A DNA stretch of 64,000 nt from the NCBI GenBank assembly GCA_900617975.1, contig UZAE01012047.1:1-64000 (forward strand), written 5' to 3'. The translations under genes were made by a program, and so were the position numbers. Below the pieces are notes generated by a model. It searched no databases. It was given only the letters and a program-made list of their open reading frames with translations, and had not been told where the DNA came from. Source of the stretch: Rodentolepis nana. Its lineage: Eukaryota > Platyhelminthes > Cestoda > Cyclophyllidea > Hymenolepididae. Positions 1 through 12,945 of this stretch are shown one piece after another; the stretch's first letter is position 1; the number at the start of each line of letters is the position of its first letter.

Positions 1-311
1 TATCAAATAGCAGGCGTTGTGAAAGTTATCATTAGCCCTATAGTTGACTTCAGGTTTCACAGAGGAGGAACATCAAAGTGAAACAAGTCGAGAGGGGGGA
101 GGAACAGAAAAGTGTTTCAAAGATATAAGAGAGACAGACACAAAGGTAGGAAAATGGTGAGGTGAGTACTGTGGAAGTAGTCGAATATGACATACAATGG
201 GGTGAGGGTAGTTTGAAGTCAGAAGTCCACTGCCAGTTAATAGACTTTTTTGCCATATGAGTATACGTTGCCCAGGGTGCACCACGTGGAGGTTAGTCTA
301 TCGCACACCCC
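1..311 (-). mobile_element. Ribozyme-headed short retroelement, copy A
   Basis: This is one of ten related copies in the window. The sense strand is minus: the 5' end is at 311 (GGGG) and the 3' end at the window edge (CTATTTGATA). It holds, in sense order, an HDV-like ribozyme, a middle part of about 160 nt that includes a CT-rich stretch, and a 3' tail whose last ~85 nt match the 3' end of the RNase H-bearing copy at 31322-32551. No open reading frame is conserved among copies. The 3' A-rich tail is cut by the window start. The copy is near full length and is the best-preserved of the set. I infer a non-autonomous non-LTR retroelement (SINE/SIDER-like). I see no A box or B box of a tRNA-derived SINE. 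Confidence 0.8.
240..311 (-). ncRNA. HDV-like self-cleaving ribozyme, copy A
   Basis: Read on the minus strand from 311: P1 GGGGUGU pairs with GCACCCU (G1.U wobble at the cut site, as in HDV). J1/2 is GCG. P2 AUAGACU pairs with AGUCUAU. P3 ACC/GGU closes loop L3 UCCACGU. P3 runs straight into the 3' strand of P1. J1/4 is GGGCAAC. P4 GUAU/AUAU (one G.U) has loop ACUC. J4/2 is GGCAAAA, with the C in the catalytic position. This is the HDV-family order and spacing: 7-bp P1, 3-bp P3, C-rich L3, GGGCAAC, short P4, GGC-A. All core positions are intact, so I predict cleavage immediately 5' of 311, the element boundary. Activity is untested. Confidence 0.82.
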
Positions 312-1385
312 ACTTAAGAAATATTGACTGGGGAATTCTTTACTTTGTTTCAAATGCCTTTTCTTCTATTTGCATTTAAATTTAAAAAGTCGCAGCTCAT
401 TCATTTTTTCTTTCTTCTTTTGGAGAATCGGTTACTCTTTACATTAACGTTAAATATGAAATTAATACATTTTTTACCTGTAATATTTCACTGAAGAAAA
501 GGGAATTAAAAAAATAGGTTAATGGCATGCCCATCAAGTAGTATTGCAGACTTGAATTGAGTAGACGTTGGGAGTAAAAGCAACGATAAGACTTAATTTG
601 TCTTACCTCACTTGAACTTTTTGGCTTCTATAGTATTTCAGTAGTGGGTCGTCCAATTTCAAAATTTCCAATTTCGCGACTCCTGTCTTGAATAACTTAA
701 CGAATATTCAATTCTTTTTAATTGGTCGTTTATTTATAGCAGCCGGTCTTACCACTTTACTTCGCACTTTTCCCCTCTGGGGTGGAAAAGCAAAATTCTC
801 TTGCCTAACACTATATGGCTTAAATGATCTCAGCGTGACCGAGTTGAGATAGCAAAAGTTAATAACTCGATAGAGCTAAATTAACAGCGCCCGCACAAGG
901 TAAACTAGCAAAGTGCCAATTTGCTTAGATTCAGTGATCTATTCATAATTTGTTGCTTGATTATTGACATAGAAGGAGACTGGCAATAAAGAATCCGATC
1001 ACCACATATCTATTTACTAAGAATTATTTATTTGTAAAGCTTTGAGTGGGAAATGATTAATTGAGATTATCAATCAGACCAAGTAAATCTGTTTTAAGAG
1101 GGTAATCAATCTAGTAGCTGACTGACAATTTCCATTGTCAGCATGGATTCCCATAATTATTATTGCCTAGCAAACGATCGAAAGATGACAGTCTTAAATC
1201 GCAGGCGAGCATTTTAACACGGGGCATTAAAATGGTCCAATAGGGCGTAAATGCGGAGGGTCATGAGGATATGGAGGATAAAAGGCGATGTTATTTAAAT
1301 TGTATAAATTAATTGAAGTATCCAACTTTTATCTAATCTCTATATTTTGCTATGTCATGTTCTAATCCGAATTTAAGTTTAATAG
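312..1385. other. No gene or repeat recognised
   Basis: This is AT-rich sequence between element copies A and B. All reading frames are closed within short distances and I see no splice-bounded exon or RNA gene. Confidence 0.5.
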
Positions 1386-1697
1386 ATATTTATTTATAAC
1401 AAATGGCAGGCATTTTGATAGTTTCATTAGCCCTTTAGGTGACATCAGGCCTCACAGAAAAGAAGAAATATCAATGTGGAAAAAATTTCGACAGGGGGAG
1501 GGGAGAAGAGTGTTTTAAAGATATAAAAGAGGCAGACACAAAGGTAGGAAGAGTACTGTGAAGAATTCGAATATGACAACCAGTGGGGTGATGGTAGTTA
1601 GAAGCCAGAAGTCAACTGCCGGTTAATAGACTTTTTTGCCGTATGAGTATACGTTGTTCAGGGTGCTCCACGTGGAGGTAAGTCTATCGCACACGCC
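1386..1697 (-). mobile_element. Ribozyme-headed short retroelement, copy B
   Basis: This is a full-length but diverged copy in the same orientation as copy A. The 3' tail (plus-strand TATTTATTTATAACAAATGG) is at 1386 and the 5' head ends near 1697. The middle has a small deletion relative to other copies: the GGTAAGGTGAG segment is shortened to GAGTACTGTG. The flanks are AT-rich and I cannot define a clear target-site duplication. Confidence 0.78.
1626..1697 (-). ncRNA. Degenerate HDV-like ribozyme, copy B
   Basis: The 72-nt length and P2 (AUAGACUU/AAGUCUAU, 8 bp), L3 UCCACGU, P4 GUAU/AUAC and GGCAAAA are kept. J1/4 has changed from GGGCAAC to GAACAAC, P3 is ACC/GGA, and P1 carries a G-to-C change. 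These hit the core, so I expect it to be inactive or weak. Confidence 0.6.
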
Positions 1698-2451
1698 AGT
1701 TTAATATATATACCATCGCGGTTACTGGGTTATTTCATTTCCACGCTGTTGTGAGCTCATTGAGAGATTTCTTACATTGACTAGTTGATCACGCTTTCCC
1801 GATAACCCTGCATTCATCATTATCAGTAAAGTCGATACCGACTAGAGCAAAAGTGCATTTACGTATCAACCTGATCGAATCGTTTATTATTATTATTCAA
1901 TTGAGGGTTCCTTTAAAAACAGAACATTCTAAGAAGGCATAACTTAGGTAGAGTTTTAAAAATAATGCCTCTATAGTTAGTACAAATACGAATCACTAAG
2001 CTTTGTTACTGTCTGTGTTTGCAAGTATTGCAAGCGATAAAAACTACCTCTGTTCAAAGTTCAAGGCACTTTTTCTAGCAAAACTACCGTTATGTCATTT
2101 TATTGAAAATGCATCAATCGGTCAAATTCGCATTTAAAATTTTCAACGATTTGAAGAGATTGTCGATAGCTACTTTTAAAGTTATTACATTTTTACATGT
2201 TAGAACCGTTTTATTTTCATCTTTATTGGACATGTTCTTTCCCTGTTTATTTCATATCTGATTTCCGCTTCTAAATCCACTACAAATTTCAATCGATTTG
2301 GAGATCTTTTGGTCTACTCGGTTTTGACCTACATTCGATACCTAATACAATTTGATTGTAATATTTGTTAACATTACGTGTTTACTTAAACTATTATTCT
2401 ATATTAATATGTGTATAAGCCTGTCTATCTATACTATTTTTTCAAATTATA

Positions 2452-2470
2452 ATATATATATATATATATA
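2452..2470. repeat. (AT)n microsatellite
   Basis: An uninterrupted AT dinucleotide run of about 19 nt. Confidence 0.9.
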
Positions 2471-4311
2471 AACATAATAAAAGCCTGCTATAACATTATC
2501 AAGTATAGTTCCGAGGGATGTAGGATACTTACTAGACATAGTAAATTGCAATAAATAGATTAATATTTCTATTAAATAGCCGGCAACAGATGCTCTCGAG
2601 GATTCCCTAAAAGAAATTGCATCTTCAGCATAGTGGCGTTTACTTTTCATTAAAAATCCATTATTAATCCCTATTTAAGTAATTAAGCATTGTTTATGTG
2701 TCTTCAATAGTTAAAATCTTGATAAAAGTCAAACAACTGCTTACTAAATTTTATATGAGAATGCTCGTTCATCTATCCCTTAGTATAACCGGTTGTATTG
2801 AAGATCGCGTAGCTTTGTGGCCTTGAATTTGAAAGAGGTGAGAAGCAGAGGAGGTAGGATTTCAAGTACCTAACTATTTACAAGAATTTCTTGAGTTTTT
2901 TCAAAAGCTTTCTTTATAATTTACCACATTTTTTCACAAAAATATGGGAAATGGGAATTTTGATGGATGATAGTTTAGATAACTGAAATTTGTTGTATTT
3001 GTGAGATCTGACACTCGTCAACAATCTGTGTCTGATCGTGAATTTCTTGTCTGCAACTAAATATGACTTTCAAAATCTGCAATCTTTTTGAATTTGCGTA
3101 ATTTTACGTTATTTTGATCAGTACTGAATGTAACTTTCAACATCTTAACAGATTTTAAACAACTTGAGTCGAAGACTGGATCAAGATATGGTTGACGAAG
3201 TTAGCTTAATTGTTATACTTTCTAATACTTGTAAAGTTAAAAGTCGTTTACACTTTATCAGAAAATTTGTGTTGAAAACTTATTAATTCATTACTCAAAG
3301 TACACTCATGCTCAAAATGAATAAAAGATATATCTACAATTAAAGGACGTGGGAAATCATAAGCACAGTGCTTCTTAAAGTGGAATGACAGGGAGGGAAC
3401 ACAGATAATGAGCTTAACATATTTTGATAATTATCGTGTTTTACCAAACGAAAGAGCGTTGGCCTTCGTCATTTAAATTGGCACCTGATCTTGGTCTTGT
3501 TTATCCTTATAATGGACGAGCAACTTTTATACAATACCATTGATTCAGCAATGGAAGTGTTAAAAGAAAGCTTATTGATATTCTAATGATGGCGTAGTGG
3601 TCAACATCAACATTCATTAAGTCCATATATATTTGTCAGATTAATTTCTGCTCTTTCGATTACAAAGCTCTGGATTTTCTTAATTCAAAATTACTATTCG
3701 GTGCCGATAAACGGCTTCATGTGCAGTATTGATTAAGAGTTCTCTTCAAAGAGAGGTTAGATCATAGTTCCTCAAGTAAAAAAGTTTAATCATTGTTAAG
3801 ATTTTAAAGCTAATAATAATAACTAATGATTGGTGGGTACCCATAGGAAATATATAATGATGACAAGCTAGCTGAATTTGCTCATAAGGGATGGAGTTCA
3901 CTAAATCCAAATTCCACGCTTTGATTGCCAGGTTCCTTGATGAGTTCATGTACTTCAAGACCGTCTGTTTTACATTAAGCAGCCGATCATGCAATCTGGA
4001 AGATTTTGTACCAGATTGCACACAAATAGTAGACGAAAGTGAAGTAGTGAAATTATGCGATTCACTAAAGATGAAATTCAATTAAGTGTTTGATTAAAAG
4101 AATTTTATTATGCTTTGCAGCTTATTTTTCACCACTGTAACTACCAATTTCCTTTCCACTGAATCTTGTTTTCTGTTATAAATGGCCTGAACCACATTTC
4201 GGATATGAGGAATGCGATTTTTCAAATCTCGCTCAGCGTTTAAATGACACGAATTATCAGAGCACCGCATCTCTGGTTTGTTGGCTCTTTTCAAAAATAA
4301 CAGGTGATGTT

Positions 4312-4325
4312 GCACACACACACAC
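4312..4325. repeat. (CA)n microsatellite
   Basis: A short CA dinucleotide run. It explains the CVCV-type peptide in the minus-strand open frames there. Confidence 0.8.
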
Positions 4326-6236
4326 AAGCGCACAACACCAATGATTGTTTGGCCCAGAAGGTGGAGAGAAAATTTCGATGCACAGCTTTAACTGTGTGAC
4401 ACTCACTATATTTATAGATGGGAGAGGAATGCAATTCTCTGATAGCATCGCGTTACAAGTGAGATTCGCAAAATAATGCATTATTACTACTTCAATTGTC
4501 ATAAAAGGAGGTGATAGAACAGGTTTTTTGCTCAAAATATGCACGAATTTATTTACGTCTATGGGAATTGCTTTTACTCAATTAACTTTGGCTTAATTGT
4601 GCCACCTTCTGTGTGAAGAATGCCTGAGAATTAATTCAAAAAACCAAATCTTTTAGCTGTTTAATACTGCAAAATATATATAAACTAGAAAGATTTAAAT
4701 CTTATTTGAAATTCTCTCTGTACCAAAACACTGGCAGGTAATTTCCAAAATAACTCACAAACTCACTACTCTACTGGTGGTTTTGAGTTTCACAAGACAA
4801 TCCCTATGGGACTTGTAATACTCACATTATCCTTCATCTTTATACTCAAATGATTAAGTTCAGCAGTTATTAGTAAGTCATATACGCGTGATTTCTTGAA
4901 AATTTGAACATCCAGAAAATTTATGCATTAGCTGTCACCTGTAATTTGAATTCTTGTAGCCGTCGGCAAAATCTAAAAATCGCAGCCTTTCTTATAAGGT
5001 GAAGCTTACATTGGAATTATTGCCAATATTGGGAATAGCATTCTGATATTATAGCGTACTAATCATTGTTTGCCTTTTGCATGACTTAAAGAACTCGAAA
5101 TATGGCAGTGTAAACCATTTTTTACTGCCATACTATCAGTTAGTAGTTCAAAAGTATTGCTTTCTATTATGCGAGTATTCGAGAATACTTATCTGCGTTG
5201 TAAATCATTGTTTAGGAGGAAATTATTTTGGAATTTGATTTTATTTTTATAGAAGCAAGAAGCACACTGAAAGGCTTCCTGGACTGCCAATTTTAGGAGA
5301 TTAAAACTATCATTTCCATTAACCACTATATTTATAAATAATCGAATTTCTGTGACTGTACTTAATTGTGCACGATAGATACCGTTTTAAGCCAGTATAA
5401 GTCACCAAGTCAATTATCTGAAGCCTATTTAACCTGGGCTGAACAGATTATCATCACAAGTTATTTTGACCTGTCAAGGCAATATGATCAAGACACCCGC
5501 CACATTAAAATGGGAAAATCAAGGAGGAAAAGCGGACAAAGAAAAAAAAGCATGGTTATCGTTGACGCTAAAAGCCACAACCGACTGTTTAAAGCCATTG
5601 TGACGTCACTATAGCCTGAATCAGAGCATTGTTTAGTTGAACATCTGCGGTGAATAGGGAAAACAGAAGACAAGCCTATAAAATATGTTTAGGGTAAAAA
5701 AATTCAGTCACTCTGTCTCCTTCCTACTTTTCAAGGTCGTCTTTGTTATTCTTCTCGCTGATTCATTTAACTTTAAAACTTTTCAGTTAGTAGGCATTTG
5801 TGAATAGTTTTAGTGTCGATTTTAGAAAAGAATGCCAAAGCATTTTTAAAATCTGATATTTAGCTAACTTCTTCAAGTTACGAAGTTCGAAATGTCTTAT
5901 TGTGAATTGTGTATCGAATTGATTAATTTAGATTTGAAATTAAAATAAATCGTTTTCAGTAACTTTAAGTATTTGTACCGTTTACAAAGTTGAGCAGGGG
6001 TTGAATATGCAATTGGGAAGCCGTTATGGGGATTTTGAGCTTGAACCTGTCATTGCTGTCCTTATTAGTCTTTGCACCGAATTGAGCCCACCATTTCTCG
6101 AATAGAACGCTCGAATATTTGTTTATTCAAACTACTGAGTTTCGTCATAAAGCCTTGGGAATTATGATTTCATTAGCATACGTGCATTCGCGCTTAAGCT
6201 CCAATAAAGGCATCCCCATTTTTATAATGCACAACG

Positions 6237-6257
6237 ACGAGTTTCGATGAAACTCGT
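6237..6257. other. Perfect 9-bp hairpin
   Basis: ACGAGTTTC, a GAT loop, then GAAACTCGT form a perfect inverted repeat. No gene end is recognised beside it and the sequence is not the histone 3' stem-loop. Function is unknown; chance is possible. Confidence 0.4.
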
Positions 6258-8965
6258 TTCAAGAAAAGGAAACAGCGTATTAGAAAACTCCTAGTACATT
6301 ACTTCATTCCAATCGATGTCAAGCATGTAGATTAAGATACTTTTTGAAGGAGAGTAAACATCAATCGAAGTAAATTATTTATATTACTCCATTCCCACTT
6401 GATGAAGCTATAATTTCCCAGATTTCAGCAAAACTACTTAAATTGAAAAGGACCCATGATAAATGAATGACTTCAGCGTTAGTCCTATTCATCCAAATGT
6501 GAGATTAGTGGCCAAAATACGCTAATACAGTACACAGGTAATGAATCCAATTTCCGAAGACAATGACAAATATCTATCAATTGAAACATGCCGGTCACAT
6601 TCGATCATTACAACGCTTGTGCTTAAAATAATACAGTTAGATGGCATTTTTAGTAAAATTTCGAATTCATTAGTGTACGGACAGGCAACAGTGAAGCTTA
6701 TAGTGGGGTGGAAGAGGACCAATCAGCGTTCGCGCCTCCTCTGTTAATCAGTCTGAGTATCCCTAGCCGTTATTTGAATGGTTAACATGCCTCAACCAAA
6801 CAAAGCCTTTCACCCAATATCCTCGACGAGGGTTGGTTGACGTTTAAATGAGCATTCCCTTGACGGACCGATTTTAATTGAAGCAGTTGTTTATTCCAGT
6901 TCCTGGATGCGTATTGTGGTATTATTATGTCGGGACGAACCATTTCAAATCTATCTTTCCATTTTTTACATTTAAATTATCAAATGATTTAAGTAATGCC
7001 TACTTAGTGGCTAAATTTGGATTTCATTTTTAATTCTTGAAAAGGGAATTTGTGGTTAAGATTTTCGTTTTATCTTACAGTCACTCTGCTCCGACTCTCC
7101 AAATGCCGGGAGGCCTCTCCTCTTCCGCCGCATGTAAGTCGCGAGTTACTTCCTTTTGGTCTCTTTCTTCCTAACTTCCTATTAATGACTATTGATGTTA
7201 TAATCGATCGGCCAAAATAGTAGTCAATCTTTAATTCTAAGTTAAGTAACATATACTAAGGGTGGTTCAGGTAAAAATAACTGGAGTTATTGAAGTCCTG
7301 AATGAATTTCAATTTTCAAGTCAAACTCCTTCTTCCCTGTATCTTAATGTAAAATCGTCTGAGGATGAGTTAAGTGGAACTAACTTCCCTTCCTTAAATA
7401 TTCAGAGAAGAGAAAACCCGGTAAAAGTAGGAGATTGCCAAATATGTGGTAATAATGGAACGATGTGGCAGCTAAATAGCAGGCAGGGGACAAGCAGAAT
7501 GGCATGAGGTTGTAGGATTGATGAGGGGAGGGCTTTAAAAGGCTGAAAATAGCAAATTCTCTATAATTATTGAATTTTGATCTGGTTCCATTAGAATCAC
7601 TAAAAAAGCTCCTAGAGCCTTCTTTGCGATATTCATAGTGTACATACTGTGTAATTTATTTGTTTAGTTGGTCAATCTATCATCATATTAAACTTTCACT
7701 CTAATATTCTTCTAACAATTACTCTTAATCTCTATCAAGTACTTACAAATTTTCTTAGAAGTGACCAGGGGAAAGATGGAGAGGCGGTAGTTGTAATCAT
7801 TCCAAGATAATCAATTTGGCAAATCTGGTCATTATTGACAAATGTCTTAATCATGCTCGATCAACTGTCGGTTCAGTGATGGTTGCTGGTCTGAAGTAAA
7901 TACGACTTCAAAATCACCGAATCACCGCGAAATAATAACTGTGGACGCCCTAAAACACACTGTAATAGGCGCATTCTAATTAGATTTTTATAGAGTCTCA
8001 TTAAGACGAAGGGCAGGTAAACAAGAAAGGACAATGAGTTTGTTCCAGTTATGAAAAGTGGAAATAATGATCAAGAAGTTTTATGTTTACAAAGCCCGAG
8101 AGGGAGAGACAATTTGAAACGATGACCTAAACTTCAATTCGCGATTGATAGCTTTAAATATGACCTAATCTAGCTAATGAACCAGTGATTAATGTTTGCA
8201 TGGTTTGTACACATCATTTGGACCTGCGTACTCCCCTTTAGTCCAACAGGGTTGCTATAACACTTGATGATGTCCTCATTCTCCGTCATGACATTGACAA
8301 TGGAGATTTGTCATAATTTTCGGCGTCTTTTTAAATCTTTAAGTAATATTTCCCGCTTAATTAGACCTACTTTGCCAAATGTGCAAACCTGTGCTTAATC
8401 TTAGCTTAGTTTCTTAACTTACATTATGCCATCTAATCATCCTGTTTATTCTCCTCGTGACCAGTCAACAAGTACACACACTTATCGGATTCCATTTTTA
8501 TATCACTTTTATAAATGAGGTCCTTCTAATTTTCAGGAGAGAATAATTATAATAACTTCATAACTTTAAATAAAAGAGTTTTTCCATTTTTTGAAGTCGG
8601 TCTCGCTAATTTTATACTTTTATACCTTTTAACTGTATTATTTATCTTGACTGTAGATGTTATCCTATTCCATTTAAAATTAAGAGTATATTTCTTCTTA
8701 TACCTTGAATGGTGGGTAGGCGTGTATTGGATTAAAAGCTTTAGGGGTGTAATTCAAGCATACAATTATTTGTCGCCTTGATACTGTTTAGTTAATTGCT
8801 CTCCTCATCTTATTCCATTTTCTCCACGAGTCCAGATTCAACTTTTTATAAGGCTATTCAAGTGAGACTTCATATTATGGTATAAAGCGAGGCAATTGCA
8901 AAGAAACAACAGAGCCCTGTTTACGCGTAAGTAACGTGACTTGGTGATGTTTTGCGTTCATGGAC

Positions 8966-8983
8966 GGGGGGGGGGGGGGGGGG
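8966..8983. repeat. Poly-G tract (18 nt)
   Basis: Eighteen consecutive G in an AT-rich context. It is one of several G or C homopolymers longer than 10 nt in the window. Confidence 0.9.
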
Positions 8984-10118
8984 AATATGGTCATAGCTGC
9001 CATTGTTGCCTTCGCCGTAGGTACTTTTTGAGCAGCAGTGTTGGCAACGTTGATGTCAGCAGCAACATCACCCCCTCCCCTCCCCTCCTACTGCCTCCAC
9101 AACCTCACGCTCTGCCACTTAATTACTTATACTTACGTAGTAAACTGGAAGGGGGATGAGCACTGATTGGCTATAAGTTATGACAAGATGCGCTTACTTG
9201 GATGTCATTGTTTTTCTGATTCGTTACTTCTCCTTGGGCCTTGCCCAACACCAACGCATTTATCCATTTAACTTTTTTGACCTTGATAACACGAACCATT
9301 TAGAGGTATTATTGACAAAAAGTGGCAAATTCCTCACCAGATTGGGTAATTGGCTAATATGACCATTTTTAGCAAGTTTCGACCATAATTTCTGAGTCAA
9401 TTCTCTTTGTGTTATTCTGAGGTTTGATATATGATGTAATTCTGAAATTTGCATACCTAATATTTTTTGTCTGTCTCACTATTCGTGGTCTTAATTTCAA
9501 TTCTTATTTCTGACAAATTGGCCTTCGACGTTTCCTAATAGAAAGATGTATGTTATTTGCTGTCTGTTAAGAGGTGTTTGTGTGTTTATGCATTAACAAT
9601 GTCCTAATCTATTTATGGAATGAATTAGAAAACCAGATGTTCAATTACTATTAGAATGGTTAATTGCTTTAATTGCGTGTGCTGATGACCAATTTGTACA
9701 CACTTTTGACGAAAAGCGCTTTTTAAATGCGTGGTATTAATCCTACCTTCCCTCTTGCAAATGTGCACATAAATGCAAATTGATTTAAAAGGCCAGGATT
9801 AGCACTGGAAGTAGTTAAGGAATAGAGGTCAAGAGTATCAAAGAGACTTTATTCAAACTAAATTTTTAGCCAATCTTCCCTTTAATCCATATCGTTGGAG
9901 CCTAAAGTTCAACTTTGATTTCTGTTGGGAAATTCATGGAATTACTATTGTGGTGCTGATTAATCGATGGACTGGTGGTGAGAGGTTGGCAACCTTGTTG
10001 AATCTTTCTTAAAATAAATAAAGAACCGCTGGCACGTAATAAGAAGTACATTTCTTTGCTATTTCAGTGGTATAGGGTGGGGTGGGGGAGGATCTTGATC
10101 TCCGATCTTGAAGTGTAG

Positions 10119-10121
<3 letters not shown>

Positions 10122-10151
<30 letters not shown>
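10122..10151. repeat. (AT)n microsatellite
   Basis: About 30 nt of alternating A and T, followed near 10190-10202 by a second short (TA)n run. Confidence 0.9.
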
Positions 10152-10153
<2 letters not shown>

Positions 10154-12945
10154 TCTTTAATCTTAAGGTTCTCAAAACTATGAGAGAAAATATATATATA
10201 TATGTGTGTTTATATTTTTTGAAGATGATAACTTATGTGGCGGCTTTGGTTTATGACTATATTTTGCCTCCAACTTGGGAAAAATTGTCTTCAATTTGTG
10301 CCAACTGGACTATTCAATGATGACATAATTCTTTTACTTAAACAAGTTCCTGATGTTACCGGTTATTTCTTGCCAGAATCGTTCACCCAATCTTTTCATA
10401 CTCCATAGCTGTGTAAGTATGATTTTTCGCTCTTAAGCAGCAGTGACGTCAAATAGGAGATTTTTTCTGTTTTGGTTTAGAATAGGCAAATATATTTTTT
10501 ACAAACTCTGCAGCTTTTCTTTTGTTTAAATGAATTCAATAATAATTTAAGTCAAAACCTTCAGACCATCTAGTTAGGGGAGACTGCTTTGTTTGTTCCT
10601 TGTTCACAAATGATTGCTATAATAATTGAAAACATTGTGGACAGGAGGGGTATGGGGAGTAGTTTCCAAATTCTTTCTCAGAGCATCAGTTGTAAGGAAA
10701 ATAAGTCAGTAAAAGAATAGTGTTTTAGAAATTCTGTATCTGATACAGATTCATTAGATCCAATCATATAGTGATTCAAAATTATATGAGTTGGAAAACC
10801 CTTTGAGGAGAATACAAAGAATATCTGAATCATTATTTTGTAATAAGTGCGATGATTTAATATTTAAAAATAAAATTTAATTTTCTTCTGAAAGAGAATT
10901 AGAATATTCATTGAACTTTCAAAGAGACGATAAATCCGATTTGTTCAAGCTAGAAAAATTTCAAAAGGAAGCTTGATTGACCTAGCTAAGGGTAAAGAAG
11001 CAAATAGTTAACTTGTATCTATTATGAGAAAAGTCTTAAAAGTTTTGAGTCATGGAATAGCTACTAAGTAGTAGGTGAGTATCATGAGGCATGAGGTGAA
11101 AAGAGACTGAAATTCAGTAGGTGAAGACGTCAGAATATCACAAGTCATACTTTCCTTGAAATGGGATGTTCTTATTTGTTTTAATTTCCGAAAGGGGAAA
11201 GTTGATTTTGTGACGTCTTAGTAAACAAGCTCTCCCAGTTGACTCCTAAATTTTCCGAGCACACAGATGGAGATTATCAGCTGTACTTTTAGAAAGGTGC
11301 GCTCGTTATCGCCATAATCAAGAAGGTGTTTAAAGTGTTCATATAAAGGCTGAGATTGCTTTAGCACTACACACTGATAATGGCGATATATGCTCATTTT
11401 AAGCCAATTTGAATGTCCACTAGAGTTGAGTTTTACATTAAAACGGATGGACTGTCACTTCACTGTTATGGAATAAATTATAAAATAAGAATCTCTGAGG
11501 ATTTTTAATAAATTTTAGTTAAATTGAAGGTATAAATATGAATTAAATTATGACACTCTTTGTGTTGCTGTTATACTCTTTCAAATCATTCCCTTTATGA
11601 AAGAAATTGATCATACCTCGCTGCGAATATCACCTACTAAATAAGGACATCAAAATACCAATTTGACATTCTTCATCTTCTTACGTTATCTGAAGTGTGG
11701 TAAAATTTTATAAACGACTTGAATCAATACTGAACAAAAGCTTGATATTGTGTCATTGTGAAACTATTTGCTACTGCAATGTGTGATTCTTTGTCCTCCC
11801 CAACGTGAATCTCCTCTTTTTAAATAAAAAGATTTAAATTTTGTAAGGAACTTTCTTCTGGTGACACCACTCTTTCGTGTAGCGAATTCTCACCTTTAAG
11901 ATGGCATCTGGGTTGTCTTTTTGCCATATACCGATCTCGAGCGCGTTCAAATGGAAGTTGATTAAGAAGTGAGTGCGTGGGGATTCCTTCTCAATTAGTC
12001 CGGATCCAATTAGGAGTGGAGACAACTCATCGATTTTTTTCTAAATCAGCTTTAATTATTTGCATTGTTAAAAACTCGAAAATGAGTGGTGATTATAGAC
12101 GCGTCCATTGACGTCTATCGTAATCGGAGCTACAGACTTACGATAAAGCAGTGCTTCCTCAATATCCAGTCCTTCGTATCCTCCATCTAGTTTAATGCAC
12201 GTGTTTTGTCTCTGGTAGAAACAGATAAATAAGGGAATGCAAATGTTGGTTGCATCCACTTCTTATTTTGCTTCGTTTGTGTGTGTGTTTATCTTTCCCT
12301 CCCCTAGACTGCACTGGGACAATGAGCATTTTTCTCGTGTGCTTGTGCGCGACTGCGGTTGACGAAAGCATGTTATGCAAATAGAGGAGATTGTGGTTTA
12401 TGCAGACGTTATACTCTCGTTATCTCAGCTGGAAGAGGGGGAAACAACTTGTCATTCAAGCCCCATAAATAGATATTTGCCTTTGCATAATCGAGGACAG
12501 TGGTTGACGCGTGGCCTAAATATGTTTTCGTGTAGGCACATTCTACATTGATAGAAGATAACAAGCTTGTCTAAAAGGACACAAAATCCTTAAGATGTGT
12601 GGAAGGTTGAAATAAGGCTTAAGGAGCATCTATTATACAAATTTGAGAGTTTTAGCGGTCTTTTTACCCAAATGACCATAATCACCTTTGATAGGAAGAG
12701 CCTTGGATTTGACTATATGTCCTTACCTAACTTAGTAGCTAAGCTTTTATTGTGTTTGACTGATTGGTCCTTTCCTTGTGCTAATCTAGTGATTGAGCTT
12801 ATCTTATCTCTTCCTTCTCGTTTCTTTCCCTTTAAAGCTAGCTGCCTCCTCTCCCATATCATATACATTTCGTGACCTAAAATGTCCAAAATTTATTTTC
12901 CTTGTGGGTATCTCTAATAAATTACTATCATTTATTCCCCGGCAG

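Larger units (their letters stand above)
1698..12945. other. Long stretch without a supportable gene
   Basis: About 11 kb of AT-rich DNA. Open frames up to about 95 codons occur on both strands (for example 3891-4085 plus, 4257-4544 minus, 5366-5614 plus, 7262-7507 plus), but none shows a recognisable domain or a convincing splice-bounded exon. The stretch may be intron or upstream sequence of the transcription factor gene ending at 25015, because that family normally has N-terminal exons, including a C2H2 finger, that I could not find here. It holds several microsatellites, listed separately. Confidence 0.4.

Noticed and set aside
281..289. CACGTG-like E-box recurring in the repeats
   Set aside because: The CCACGTGG string is fully explained as L3/P3 of the ribozyme (UCCACGU-GGU).
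1..1697. Short repeats as tRNA-derived SINEs or hammerhead-bearing elements
   Set aside because: No A/B box pair and no CUGAUGA/GAAA hammerhead core was found on either strand; the HDV-like fold accounts for the conserved head.
7262..7507. 81-codon plus-strand frame containing CQICGN
   Set aside because: Only one Cys pair and no second pair for a zinc site; no acceptor or donor in suitable positions.
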